Shown here: piece by piece, positions 9,347 through 17,683 of the stretch
How positions within the stretch are numbered: the first letter of the stretch is position 1
Layout: every line of letters starts with the position of its first letter
From: Lachnospiraceae bacterium
GTDB lineage: Bacteria; Bacillota; Clostridia; Lachnospirales; Lachnospiraceae
NCBI GenBank assembly: GCA_024403355.1
Contig: JAKSRW010000001.1
Span: 1-64,000 of the forward strand
DNA: 64,000 bases
Direction: 5' to 3'
Notes under the pieces: generated by a model
Databases searched by the model: none
The model's input: only the letters and a program-made list of their open reading frames with translations
What the model was told of the DNA's origin: nothing
Program-made: the position numbers and the translations under genes

Positions 9347-9375
9347 TTGCGAAATAAAAAGAAATAGTGTATATT
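9347..9375 (+). promoter_or_regulatory. Probable sigma-A promoter of topA and its leader ORF
   Basis: TTGCGA (9347-9352), 17-bp spacer, TATATT (9370-9375). A start of transcription about 7 bases downstream would place the 5' end near 9382, only about six bases before the ATG of the small leader ORF at 9388. Confidence 0.55.
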
Positions 9376-9387
9376 ATCTTGCGTTTA

Positions 9388-9522
9388 ATGTTTGAAGAAA
9401 AATTATGCAGACTGCATAAAGACGGAGAAGATAAGTTTGAATATAAATTTTCAGACTGCGAGATTGGTGCAAAGGGCGCACCCATCTGCTCCATGAGAAA
9501 CTTATTGCATTCGTTGCATTAG
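9388..9522 (+). CDS. Candidate 44-residue leader protein upstream of topA
   Basis: An ORF of 44 codons starts at ATG 9388 (MFEEKLCRLHKDGEDKFEYK...) and ends ...MRNLLHSLH at TAG 9520-9522. It is rich in charged residues, with three cysteines and four histidines. No ribosome site precedes it, but the predicted transcript begins almost at its ATG, so leaderless translation is possible. Its stop codon lies within TAGGAGGAA, the ribosome site of topA, so ending translation here would place a ribosome on the topA start. The same C-terminal coding sequence appears before fliR. I know no family for it. It could be non-coding leader instead. Confidence 0.45.
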   Translation: MFEEKLCRLHKDGEDKFEYKFSDCEIGAKGAPICSMRNLLHSLH

Positions 9523-9528
9523 GAGGAA
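9490..9528 (+). repeat. Leader repeat copy 1 (shared with fliR leader)
   Basis: This 39-bp stretch is identical to 31072-31110 at 36 of 39 positions and ends in CATTAGGAGGAA directly before a start codon. In both copies it can be read as M-x-N-x-L-H-S-L-H followed by TAG. Confidence 0.85.
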
Positions 9529-9530
9529 TT

Positions 9531-11507
9531 ATGGCAAAAAATCTTGTTATTGTGGAGTCACCCGCAAAAGCAAAGACAATTAAGAAATTTCTTGGGGCAA
9601 ATTTCGAGGTTTTAGCTTCCAACGGTCATGTAAGGGATCTTCCCAAAAGCCAGCTCGGCGTTGCACCTGAGGACGATTTCGAACCTAAATACATCACAAT
9701 CAGAGGAAAAGGAGATCTTATCGCTGCGCTTCGTAAGGAAGCAAAGAAGGCAGATAAGGTGTATCTCGCAACTGACCCCGATCGTGAGGGTGAGGCTATT
9801 TCCTGGCATCTTTTACAGATTCTTAAGCTTGACGAGAAGCAGAAGAACAGAATTACATTTAATGAAATCACAAAAAATGCGGTTAAAAATTCAATTAAGG
9901 CCGCACGCTGCATAGATTCGGACCTGGTTGATGCACAGCAGGCAAGACGTGTACTTGACAGAATGGTGGGTTATAAAATCAGCCCGCTTCTCTGGGCAAA
10001 AATCAAGAACGGACTCAGTGCGGGACGTGTTCAGTCGGTAGCGCTTCGTATTATCTGCGAGCGTGAAAATGAAATTTCAGCATTTGTTCCGGAGGAATTC
10101 TGGAGTCTTGACGCAGTGCTTGAGGGCAGCGGAAAGACCAAGGATTTTGCCGTACATTTCTATGGTGACAAAGAGACAAAGACCGCGCTCGGTTCGGAGG
10201 CGGATACCGATGCATATATTAAGAAGTCGGGAAAGAGCTTCAAGTGTGTTGAGGTAAAGGAAAGCGAGAAGCACAGAAAGGCGCCCTTCCCCTTCACAAC
10301 AAGTACTCTTCAGCAGGAGGCTTCAAAGGTACTCAATTTTTCAACAAAGAAGACCATGCAGCTGGCTCAGGAATTATACGAGGGCGTAGAGGTCAAGGGC
10401 CATGGTACAATCGGTCTTATTACCTATCTTCGTACCGATTCTGTCAGAGTTTCTGAGGAAGCCGATGCAAATGTCAGAAAATATATCGAGGAAAACTACG
10501 GTAAGGATTTTGTTACCACCGCAGATGTAAATAAGGGCACGGGCAAGAAGATTCAGGATGCGCATGAGGCTATCAGACCTTCATATCTTGATATTCCGCT
10601 TACCGTTATCAAGGAATCTCTTTCAAGGGATTTATTCAGACTTTACCAGCTTATCTGGAAGAGATTTGTTGCCAGCAGAATGGAGCAGGCTGTTTACAAG
10701 ACCTTAAAGCACGTATTTGATGCAAACGGAGTTAAATATACCTGTGCATCCTCAAAGATAGCTTTCGCGGGCTTTATGAGCGTATACAGCCCCGAGGAAG
10801 AGGATGACAGTGAGAATGACGGTAATATTGCGGCAGTTAAGGCAGGAGATGTATTTAAGCTTAAGGAAGCCGTAAAGGAGCAGCATTTTACACAGGCTCC
10901 CGCACACTTTACCGAGGCATCCCTTGTTAAGGCTCTTGAGGAGCTCGGAATCGGACGTCCAAGTACCTATGCGCCTACAATTACCACAATTCTTGCAAGA
11001 AATTATGTTGCAAAAGAGAAAAAGAATATATTTGTTACAGAGCTTGGTGAGGCCGTAAATAATATTATGACTAAATCCTTCCCTGAAATTATTGATGTTA
11101 ATTTCACTGCGACCATGGAGACTCTGCTCGATGGTGTGGAGACAGGCGATATCGAATGGAAGACAATTGTCAGAAATTTCTACCCTGATTTGCTCGAAGC
11201 AGTGGATAATGCAGAAAAAGACCTCGAAAAGGTTAAGATTCGTGACCAGGAGACCGATATAGTATGTGAGCAGTGCGGACGCAATATGGTCATCAAGTAC
11301 GGTCCTCATGGTAAATTCCTTGGCTGCCCCGGTTTTCCGGAGTGCAAGAATACCAAGCCTTACAACGAAAAAACAGACCTTAAGTGTCCGAAGTGCGGCG
11401 GAGATGTTGTCATAATGAAGAGCCGTAAGGGCAGGAGGTTCTTTGGCTGTTCTAATTATCCGGAATGTGATTTTATGTCATGGACAAAGCCGGGCGAGGA
11501 AAAGTAA
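9531..11507 (+). CDS. topA: DNA topoisomerase I
   Basis: A 658-residue type IA topoisomerase that relaxes negative supercoils. The Toprim domain starts at NLVIVESPAKAKTIKKFLG and includes ATDPDREGEAISWH. The active-site tyrosine is Tyr299 in LITYLRTDS. Two C-terminal zinc-ribbon repeats are visible, CEQCG...CPGFPEC and CPKCGG...CSNYPEC. Length is slightly short of the usual about 690 residues. The ribosome site AGGAGGAA lies 2 bases from the ATG counted from its end. Bacillus has trmFO, codV and clpQY between topA and codY; here codY follows directly. Confidence 0.98.
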   Translation: MAKNLVIVESPAKAKTIKKFLGANFEVLASNGHVRDLPKSQLGVAPEDDFEPKYITIRGKGDLIAALRKEAKKADKVYLATDPDREGEAISWHLLQILKLDEKQKNRITFNEITKNAVKNSIKAARCIDSDLVDAQQARRVLDRMVGYKISPLLWAKIKNGLSAGRVQSVALRIICERENEISAFVPEEFWSLDAVLEGSGKTKDFAVHFYGDKETKTALGSEADTDAYIKKSGKSFKCVEVKESEKHRKAPFPFTTSTLQQEASKVLNFSTKKTMQLAQELYEGVEVKGHGTIGLITYLRTDSVRVSEEADANVRKYIEENYGKDFVTTADVNKGTGKKIQDAHEAIRPSYLDIPLTVIKESLSRDLFRLYQLIWKRFVASRMEQAVYKTLKHVFDANGVKYTCASSKIAFAGFMSVYSPEEEDDSENDGNIAAVKAGDVFKLKEAVKEQHFTQAPAHFTEASLVKALEELGIGRPSTYAPTITTILARNYVAKEKKNIFVTELGEAVNNIMTKSFPEIIDVNFTATMETLLDGVETGDIEWKTIVRNFYPDLLEAVDNAEKDLEKVKIRDQETDIVCEQCGRNMVIKYGPHGKFLGCPGFPECKNTKPYNEKTDLKCPKCGGDVVIMKSRKGRRFFGCSNYPECDFMSWTKPGEEK

Positions 11508-11574
11508 TTTGATAATTACCGGGTTCTAATAGGTGATAGTCGGAATATTCGTCATTGTGTACGAAAAATGAGAA

Positions 11575-11589
11575 AATTTTGCGACAATT
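11575..11589 (+). promoter_or_regulatory. Candidate CodY box upstream of codY
   Basis: AATTTTGCGACAATT matches the CodY consensus AATTTTCWGAAAATT at 12 of 15 positions. It lies about 70 bp before the codY start. A TATAAT hexamer follows at 11619-11624. Autoregulation by CodY is therefore plausible, though the region is AT-rich and chance matches are common. Confidence 0.4.
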
Positions 11590-11659
11590 TTGTTGATTTT
11601 TCCAGAATAATATGTTAATATAATCAAAGGAGAAAGCATATTGTAATGGGGGTTGCAAG

Positions 11660-12427
11660 ATGAGTGTTCAATTATTAGATAAGACGAGAAAAATTAACAA
11701 ATTACTTCATAATAATAACTCTACCAAGGTTGTGTTTAATGACATTTGTCAGGTGCTGAGTGAAATACTTGATGCAAACATCCTTGTAATCAGTAAGAAA
11801 GGAAAGGTTCTCGGAATCACCAATAAGGGTGATGTGGAGCCTATCAGTGAGCTGATTATGAATGAAGTCGGTAATCATATCGACTCAGCGCTTAATGAGC
11901 GTCTTCTCAATATTCTTTCAACAAAGGAAAACGTAAATCTTGAAACACTTGGATTTGAGCTTCCTGAAATTGAGAATTATGTAGGACTCATTACACCTAT
12001 TGACATAGCCGGAGAGAGACTTGGAACGCTTTTCCAGTACAGGAAGCGTACACAGTTTAATATTGACGATATCATCCTGAGTGAATACGGCACCACAGTA
12101 GTCGGACTTGAAATGATGAGGTCCGTGAATGAGGAGAATGCTGAGGAAAGCAGAAAGGTTGCTATTGTCAGATCTGCAATCAGTACACTTTCCTTCTCAG
12201 AACTTGATGCTATAAAGCATATATTCAAAGAGCTTGAGGGAAACGAGGGTATACTTGTTGCGAGCAGGATAGCGGACAGTGTTGGAATTACACGTTCCGT
12301 TATTGTAAATGCTCTCAGAAAATTTGAAAGTGCCGGTGTTATCGAATCAAGGTCTTCGGGTATGAAGGGTACATACATCAAGGTTCTGAATGATGTTGTA
12401 TTTGACGAGCTTGAGAAAACTAAATAA
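11660..12427 (+). CDS. codY: GTP-sensing global regulator CodY
   Basis: A 255-residue protein of standard CodY length. The N-terminal GAF domain begins LLDKTRKINKLLHNN and includes DICQVLSEILDANILVISKKG; the C-terminal winged helix contains EGILVASRIADSVGITRSVIVNALRKFESAGVIESRS. CodY senses GTP and branched-chain amino acids and represses starvation genes, including motility genes in Bacillus. Its place just upstream of flgB is conserved with Bacillus. GGGGTTGC provides the ribosome site. It has its own terminator, so the flagellar operon is transcribed separately. Confidence 0.97.
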   Translation: MSVQLLDKTRKINKLLHNNNSTKVVFNDICQVLSEILDANILVISKKGKVLGITNKGDVEPISELIMNEVGNHIDSALNERLLNILSTKENVNLETLGFELPEIENYVGLITPIDIAGERLGTLFQYRKRTQFNIDDIILSEYGTTVVGLEMMRSVNEENAEESRKVAIVRSAISTLSFSELDAIKHIFKELEGNEGILVASRIADSVGITRSVIVNALRKFESAGVIESRSSGMKGTYIKVLNDVVFDELEKTK

Positions 12428-12450
12428 CCGGTAATGGATTACGACTTTTG

Positions 12451-12482
12451 AAAAGGATTTTGCTTTGCAGAATCCTTTTTTT
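12451..12482 (+). terminator. Rho-independent terminator after codY
   Basis: AAAAGGATT (12451-12459) pairs with AATCCTTTT (12471-12479), loop of 11 bases, followed by a T tract. Confidence 0.85.
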
Positions 12483-12543
12483 GCTTTTTTGGGCCCGAAT
12501 GTAATATTCATTTCTTTATAATTTTTCAAACTTAAACTGCAGG

Positions 12544-12640
12544 AGAAAATATTTTCTGCTATATCTTGTGTTTTTTTGAAAAATTTCTAAATACATCTTG
12601 TGTTTTTGTTAAAATTAACTATAATTATTATGGAATGATG
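12544..12640 (+). promoter_or_regulatory. Promoter and operator region of the flagellar operon
   Basis: The gap between codY and flgB (12428-12731) holds the codY terminator, a perfect palindrome AGAAAAT/ATTTTCT (12544-12557), two direct repeats ATCTTGTGTTTTT (12563-12575 and 12595-12607, 32 bp apart), and a promoter TTGTGT (12598-12603) - 16 bp - TATAAT (12620-12625). The second repeat overlaps the -35 box. The spacing of about three helical turns suits a regulator binding twice on one face, but no regulator is identified. An AGGAGG at 12681-12686 is too far from the flgB start to serve it. Confidence 0.5.
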
Positions 12641-12731
12641 GGTTTTTACCACCCTTTTGGGGTTTTTCCTGTTTTCGGAAAGGAGGAAGCCGCAGGATAA
12701 TCGGGAGATTTTTCATCGCGGCGAAGCAGAT

Positions 12732-13130
12732 ATGATAGGCTCAAATGCATTCAATTATGTAAATGTTTTGAATAAAGCAGCTGATGCAAGCTGGACAAGA
12801 AATGAAGTAATTGCGAATAATATTGCAAATAATGATACGCCCGGATATAAGCGTAAGGATATAAGGTTTGAGGAATATTTGAAAAAAGAGGTTACCAAGG
12901 ATTTTTACAGCGGCGGTGATCTCAATAAGAGAATTGCAAATGTCGACCTGAACAGACTCGATACTACAATTTACACAGACCAGTCAACACTTTCCTACAG
13001 ACTTGATGATAACAATGTTGACATCAATACTGAGAATGCCAACCTTGCGGAGAACCAGATCAGATATTATACACTGCTTGATTCAATGTCACAGGAATTC
13101 AGCAGAATTAAGTCGGTTCTTTCAAAGTAA
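12732..13130 (+). CDS. flgB: Flagellar basal-body rod protein FlgB
   Basis: A 132-residue rod protein with the family signature WTRNEVIANNIANNDTPGYKRKD near the N-terminus and a conserved C-terminal helix ending YYTLLDSMSQEFSRIKSVLSK. It forms the proximal rod of the flagellum. The start at ATG 12732 (MIGSNAFNYVN) fits the family; its ribosome site is weak, while a strong AGGAGG sits 45 bases upstream without a start codon beside it. The frame stays open back to TTG 12657. First gene of the flagellar operon. Confidence 0.93.
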   Translation: MIGSNAFNYVNVLNKAADASWTRNEVIANNIANNDTPGYKRKDIRFEEYLKKEVTKDFYSGGDLNKRIANVDLNRLDTTIYTDQSTLSYRLDDNNVDINTENANLAENQIRYYTLLDSMSQEFSRIKSVLSK

Positions 13131-13167
13131 CCGGATAAAAGTGTAAAAGAAAGGTTTGGTGATTAAT

Positions 13168-13620
13168 ATGGGAATTTTTAACGGAATGAACATAAGTGCA
13201 AGCGGTCTTACCGCGCAGTCCATGCGTATGGATACCATTGCACAGAATATAGCAAATGTGGATACAACAAGGGACGAGAACGGCAAGCCCTACAGACGTA
13301 AAACAGTGGTTTTTGCGGAAAAAAACAATGATGCCTTCAGCACGGCACTTGCGATGTCACGTACACACCGTGCATCAAAGGTAAACGGAAACGGCGTAAA
13401 GATTACAGCTGTTGTAGAGGACCATGTGGCATCGATGAAGAAGGTTTACGATCCTTCGCATCCCGATGCGGATCAGGACGGCTACGTAACCTATCCGAAT
13501 GTTAATACGGTTACCGAAATGACGAACCTTATTGACGCAAGCCGTTCATATGAGGCAAATGTTACAGCTTTTAATGCAACAAAGAATATGCTGCTTAAGG
13601 GTCTTGAGGTAGGTAAATAA
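13168..13620 (+). CDS. flgC: Flagellar basal-body rod protein FlgC
   Basis: A 150-residue rod protein. N-terminal MGIFNGMNISASGLTAQSMR and DTIAQNIANVDTTRDENG, and C-terminal TEMTNLIDASRSYEANVTAFNATKNM, are typical of FlgC. It stacks on FlgB in the rod. ATG 13168 is preferred over TTG 13156; GAAAGG lies at 13150-13155. It follows flgB by 37 bp. Confidence 0.96.
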   Translation: MGIFNGMNISASGLTAQSMRMDTIAQNIANVDTTRDENGKPYRRKTVVFAEKNNDAFSTALAMSRTHRASKVNGNGVKITAVVEDHVASMKKVYDPSHPDADQDGYVTYPNVNTVTEMTNLIDASRSYEANVTAFNATKNMLLKGLEVGK

Positions 13621-13685
13621 GAGAATCCGTTGATATATAGGCACTGCATAAAAGGCTGCAGGGCCGGAAAGGTGTGATTATTGCC

Positions 13686-14063
13686 ATGGATGCAGGTTCA
13701 TTAATGGGAATTGAAGGACTTAAGGGACTCAGTTCGCTTAGTCCGGCACAGAGTATCGCACATCCCAAAAAGCTGAAAATGCTGGACGGATACAGCGATT
13801 CCATTTTAACAAACAATACAGATAAGTCAAAGGCCAGCTCGTTTGATTCACTGCTTAAATCAGCAATGGATATGATTAATGAAACAAACCGGTATACAAA
13901 TGAGGCAGCAGAGGCTGAATTATCCTATGCAATGGGTATTACAAACAGCACCCATGACCTTCAGGTGGCACAGATGAAGGCCAATATTTCATTGCAGTAC
14001 ACGGTTGCGGTAAGAAATGCCGTGATTGATGCATACAAGGAGATAATGCAGCTGCAGTTCTAA
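13686..14063 (+). CDS. fliE: Flagellar hook-basal body protein FliE
   Basis: A 125-residue protein whose C-terminal about 85 residues fit FliE: SSFDSLLKSAMDMINETNRYTNEAAEAELSYAMG and LQVAQMKANISLQYTVAVRNAVIDAYKEIM. FliE links the MS-ring to the rod. The N-terminal about 40 residues are extra compared with the usual about 100-residue family. The start is ATG 13686, with GGAAAGG at 13666-13672; GTG 13674 abuts the ribosome site and is less likely. Confidence 0.93.
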   Translation: MDAGSLMGIEGLKGLSSLSPAQSIAHPKKLKMLDGYSDSILTNNTDKSKASSFDSLLKSAMDMINETNRYTNEAAEAELSYAMGITNSTHDLQVAQMKANISLQYTVAVRNAVIDAYKEIMQLQF

Positions 14064-14099
14064 CTTTTATCAAAGTAATGGAAAGGCATGGTTGTTAAA

Positions 14100-15710
14100 A
14101 TGCTTGAACGTTTAAAACAGATACCTAAGAAAATAGCGGAATTATGGAAAAAATATACCTCACGCCAGAAGTTTATCATAATCAGTGCGGTGAGTGTTGT
14201 GGCAGTTGCGCTTGTAATTCTGATTATTATACTTAACAAGGTTACATATACGGAGCTTATGACCTTCAAGAGCACATCAACAGCTAAGGAGGCAATGGCT
14301 CTTCTTGATGCTGAGCAGATTGCTTATCAGCTTGATGCTGACAATGTTACCCTGAGGGTTGACTCAACCAAGCGTCAGGCGGCCATTCTTGCACTTACGG
14401 ACAGTGACCTTATGAGTGAGAGGCGTTTCACTCTTGAGGACCTTCTTAACAGCGATATGAGTACCACAAACGGTGATAAGCAGAGAAATAATCATCTCTA
14501 TATTCAGAGCGAGCTCAATGACCGTATCGGGGGCATGGACGGTGTAGATAAGGCAAACGTCCTTTATTTCCCCGCGGACAGAACCAACAGTATTCTCACC
14601 AGTGCAAAGGAAATCAGCTGTAGCGTTGTAATTACTATCAACGATGACTTTGAGGTAAACAAAACACCAAAGTCGATTGCAAATATGGTTGCTGCCGCAA
14701 TCGGTAATTCCACGACAGATAAGATTAAGATTGTGGACCAGCACGGAAATCTTTTGTTCGGCGGCGACAAGCTTGAGGAAGCGGCACTTGACCAGGACAA
14801 TAACCTCAGATACAAGAAGCTTGTGGAGAAATGGTATTCCGACAGACTTTACGAGCTTGCCGTTAAAAATGGTTATTACGATGCTCAGGTTTCTCTTGCT
14901 CTTGATATGAATTTCGATAAGGTTTCGGAGATTTTCACCGAGTATTTCCCCGGTGAGGGTCTTGAACAGGGCTATTATGATGAAGTAACCCTTATCAATT
15001 CGGAAAATACCGGAGTAGAAGGCGGACTTCCCGGAACCGACTCGAATGATGAGACGGATTATTATATTCAGAATTCATCAAGCGGTGAAAGCACATATTC
15101 AGAACAGCATTACAAATACAAGAACACCGAAAGAGTAACCGAGACCATTAAGGAATCGGGTGCCATAGATCCCGCAAAGTCTTCGGGAGCATTTGTTCTT
15201 ACTAAGGCTAAGGAGATTACCCAGGAGTCTCTTGAAAGAGACGAGCTTCTTGCCGAAATGTCCTTCGAAGAATATGTTGCCGAGCACAGTGAGAAGACAA
15301 GAATTGAGGTAGAGGACGAGCTTTACCAGCTTTTCTCGGATGCGACGGGTATTCCCAGGGACAAGATTTCGATTCTTGCTTATGAACAGCCCAATTTCAT
15401 AGCAAAGCCTGCGGAAGCGGCTACAAATCTGTCACTCTGGCTTGAGATTCTTCTGGCTGCTCTTATCGTCGGACTGCTTCTTTTCGTAGTATTCCGTGCA
15501 GTTAAGCCTGAGGAGGTTATCGAGACGGAGCCCGAGCTTTCGGTTGAGAGACTTCTTGCAACCACCAAGGAGAACCAGTCTCTTGAGGACATTGAATTCG
15601 GTGAAAAATCAGAGACCAGGAAAATGGTCGAGAAATATATTGATGAAAATGCAGAGGCAGTTGCGGCTCTGCTGAAGAACTGGCTGAATGATGACGGCTG
15701 GGGCGAATAA
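14100..15710 (+). CDS. fliF: Flagellar MS-ring protein FliF
   Basis: A 536-residue protein with an N-terminal membrane helix (about residues 24-45), the YscJ/FliF ring-building domains (MSTTNGDKQRNNHLYIQSELNDRIGGMDGVDKANVLYFP), a periplasmic-side loop, a second helix (about 445-465) and a C-terminal FliG-binding tail. It forms the membrane base ring. Two in-frame ATGs exist; ATG 14100 is chosen because GAAAGG (14081-14086) lies 13 bases upstream, while ATG 14088 touches it. Confidence 0.97.
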   Translation: MLERLKQIPKKIAELWKKYTSRQKFIIISAVSVVAVALVILIIILNKVTYTELMTFKSTSTAKEAMALLDAEQIAYQLDADNVTLRVDSTKRQAAILALTDSDLMSERRFTLEDLLNSDMSTTNGDKQRNNHLYIQSELNDRIGGMDGVDKANVLYFPADRTNSILTSAKEISCSVVITINDDFEVNKTPKSIANMVAAAIGNSTTDKIKIVDQHGNLLFGGDKLEEAALDQDNNLRYKKLVEKWYSDRLYELAVKNGYYDAQVSLALDMNFDKVSEIFTEYFPGEGLEQGYYDEVTLINSENTGVEGGLPGTDSNDETDYYIQNSSSGESTYSEQHYKYKNTERVTETIKESGAIDPAKSSGAFVLTKAKEITQESLERDELLAEMSFEEYVAEHSEKTRIEVEDELYQLFSDATGIPRDKISILAYEQPNFIAKPAEAATNLSLWLEILLAALIVGLLLFVVFRAVKPEEVIETEPELSVERLLATTKENQSLEDIEFGEKSETRKMVEKYIDENAEAVAALLKNWLNDDGWGE

Positions 15711-15751
15711 TATTTTGCGGAGATTATCCGGTAACTTACAGGGGGAATAAA

Positions 15752-16771
15752 ATGGCAGCTAAAAACTCGAACAACGAATATACAGGCGTTGAAAAGGCCG
15801 CAATTCTTATGATTGCACTTGGGCCTGAGCGTGCGTCAAAGCTGTTTGCGCATCTTAAGGACGAGGAGATAGAGTCTCTTACACTTGAAATTGCGAATAC
15901 AAAGAGCGTTTCACAGCAGACCAAGGATGCCATAATTGATGAGTTTTATGAGCTCTGTCTTGCCCAGCAGTATATTGCAGAGGGCGGTATCGGCTATGCG
16001 AAGGAGCTTCTCGAGCATGCTCTCGGTTCGGACAAGGCGATGGACGTTATCGGAAGACTTACCTCATCACTGCAGGTTCGTCCCTTCGAATTTGTCAGAA
16101 AAACAGACCCCTCACAGCTGCTTAACTTTATTCAGGACGAGCATCCCCAGACTATCGCCCTTATCTTAAGCTACCTGCCTTCGGCACAGGCTGCACAGAT
16201 TGTAGGTGCGCTGCCCCCTGAAAAGCAGGCAGACGTTGCAAAGCGTATCGCCATGATGGACAGAACCTCACCTGATGTTATTCAGGAGGTTGAACGAATA
16301 CTTGAGAAGAAGCTTGCTTCACTTGTTAATCAGGACTACACCATTGCCGGTGGTGTTGATGCGGTTGTTGAAATCCTCAATACAGTTGACCGTGCAACAG
16401 AGAAGCATATTCTTGAAACTCTCGAAATCGAAGAGCCCGAGCTTGCTGATGAAATCAGAAAGAAGATGTTCGTATTCGAGGATATTCTTTCACTCGACGA
16501 CAAATCTATTCAGCGTGTTCTTCGTGAGGTTGACAACAGCGAGCTTGCTATTGCCCTTAAGGCATCCAATGAACAGGTTCAGGAATGTATTTTCAACAAC
16601 CTTTCAAAGCGTCTTGCTGTTATGATCAAAGAGGATATGGATTTCATGGGTCCTGTTCGTATGAAGGATGTTGAAGAGGCTCAGCAGAAAATTGTTAATA
16701 TTATCCGTAAACTTGAGGATACAGGCGAGATTATTATTTCGCGTGGCGGAGGTGACGATATAGTTGTCTAA
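15752..16771 (+). CDS. fliG: Flagellar motor switch protein FliG
   Basis: A 339-residue FliG with the N-terminal FliF-binding part (EYTGVEKAAILMIALGPERASKLFAHL), the middle domain with EHPQTIALILSYLPSAQAA, and the C-terminal torque domain (MFVFEDILSLDDKSIQRVLREVD). Charged residues in the last helices contact the MotA stator. The last 8 bases overlap the fliH start, so the two are likely translated together. Confidence 0.98.
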   Translation: MAAKNSNNEYTGVEKAAILMIALGPERASKLFAHLKDEEIESLTLEIANTKSVSQQTKDAIIDEFYELCLAQQYIAEGGIGYAKELLEHALGSDKAMDVIGRLTSSLQVRPFEFVRKTDPSQLLNFIQDEHPQTIALILSYLPSAQAAQIVGALPPEKQADVAKRIAMMDRTSPDVIQEVERILEKKLASLVNQDYTIAGGVDAVVEILNTVDRATEKHILETLEIEEPELADEIRKKMFVFEDILSLDDKSIQRVLREVDNSELAIALKASNEQVQECIFNNLSKRLAVMIKEDMDFMGPVRMKDVEEAQQKIVNIIRKLEDTGEIIISRGGGDDIVV

Positions 16772-17651
16772 TCTTATTAAAGGCTACATGGTAAATTATC
16801 CCGAAGCTGTCAAAACTCTTGACATGAATGACAGGGCTGCAAATTATCGCCGTATTTATGAGGATGAGATGGAAAAGGCTCAGCAAAACAGCGGCAGGGC
16901 AGAGCTTCCCGGTGCGTCAGAGGACGGTGAATTCCGTCCCGGTCTTTTCGGTGAGCGGGTAGTTGTAAACAGTGACGGGGAAAATGAAGAATATACAGAA
17001 GAAGATAATCTGTCCGAGGAGGAGATGGCTTCGATAAACGAGGAACAGCTTGAGCTCCTTCGTTCGGAGGCAGCCTCTATTATAGAAGAGGCAGAGGCTG
17101 AGGCTGAAAGAATCCGCGAGGCCGCACGTTTGGAGGCCGAAGAATTAAAGGAACAGATTATCCGCGAATACAGAAAAAAAGGCTACAATGAGGGCCGTGC
17201 AGAGGCTATTGAGTCCTGTAACAGGCTTGAGGAGCAGCTTGAAAGGCAGATTAAAGAAAATCAGGAAGCGTATGAGAAGCAGGTGATGGAGATGGAGCCT
17301 GCTTTTGTTGAAGTACTGATTAAGCTTGTGGGAAAGATAACGGGTGTTTATGCCAGCGAGCGTACTGAGGTTATTATGTACTGTGCGCATCAGGCTCTTA
17401 CGAAGCAGACCACCTGCCGAAACTTTATTATCAGAGTTTCGCCGCATGATTACGGTACTCTGCTGAACTCTAAGCCTGAGCTGCTGCTTCTGGTGCCTGA
17501 AGGTTCACAGATAGAGGTTGCGGAGGATAAGATGCTCAATATGGGTGACTGTCTGATTGAAACCGACAGCCGAATATTTGACTGTGGTGTGGATACACAG
17601 CTTTCGGAGATTATTGAGGACATCAAGATTCTTGCAGGTACTAAGGAATAA
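16764..17651 (+). CDS. fliH: Flagellar export ATPase regulator FliH
   Basis: A 295-residue FliH-type protein. It has an acidic N-terminal third, a long coiled coil rich in Glu, Ala and Arg (about residues 90-180) and a conserved C-terminal domain (FVEVLIKLVGKITGVYASERTEVI). FliH binds the FliI ATPase and guides it to the export gate. The start is TTG 16764: GGAGGTGA (16748-16755) sits 8 bases upstream inside fliG, a near-perfect ribosome site. ATG 16788 would lack one. Confidence 0.9.
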   Translation: MSNLIKGYMVNYPEAVKTLDMNDRAANYRRIYEDEMEKAQQNSGRAELPGASEDGEFRPGLFGERVVVNSDGENEEYTEEDNLSEEEMASINEEQLELLRSEAASIIEEAEAEAERIREAARLEAEELKEQIIREYRKKGYNEGRAEAIESCNRLEEQLERQIKENQEAYEKQVMEMEPAFVEVLIKLVGKITGVYASERTEVIMYCAHQALTKQTTCRNFIIRVSPHDYGTLLNSKPELLLLVPEGSQIEVAEDKMLNMGDCLIETDSRIFDCGVDTQLSEIIEDIKILAGTKE

Positions 17652-17683
17652 GATTAATTGTTTACCAGAGGACACGGAAGATT

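Noticed and set aside
10752..11309. Minus-strand frame opposite topA
   Set aside because: Cys/Ile-rich composition and no start signals; it mirrors conserved topA codons.
12657..12731. 25-residue N-terminal extension of FlgB from TTG 12657
   Set aside because: No ribosome site and not found in FlgB proteins; MIGSNAFNYVN at 12732 fits the family start.
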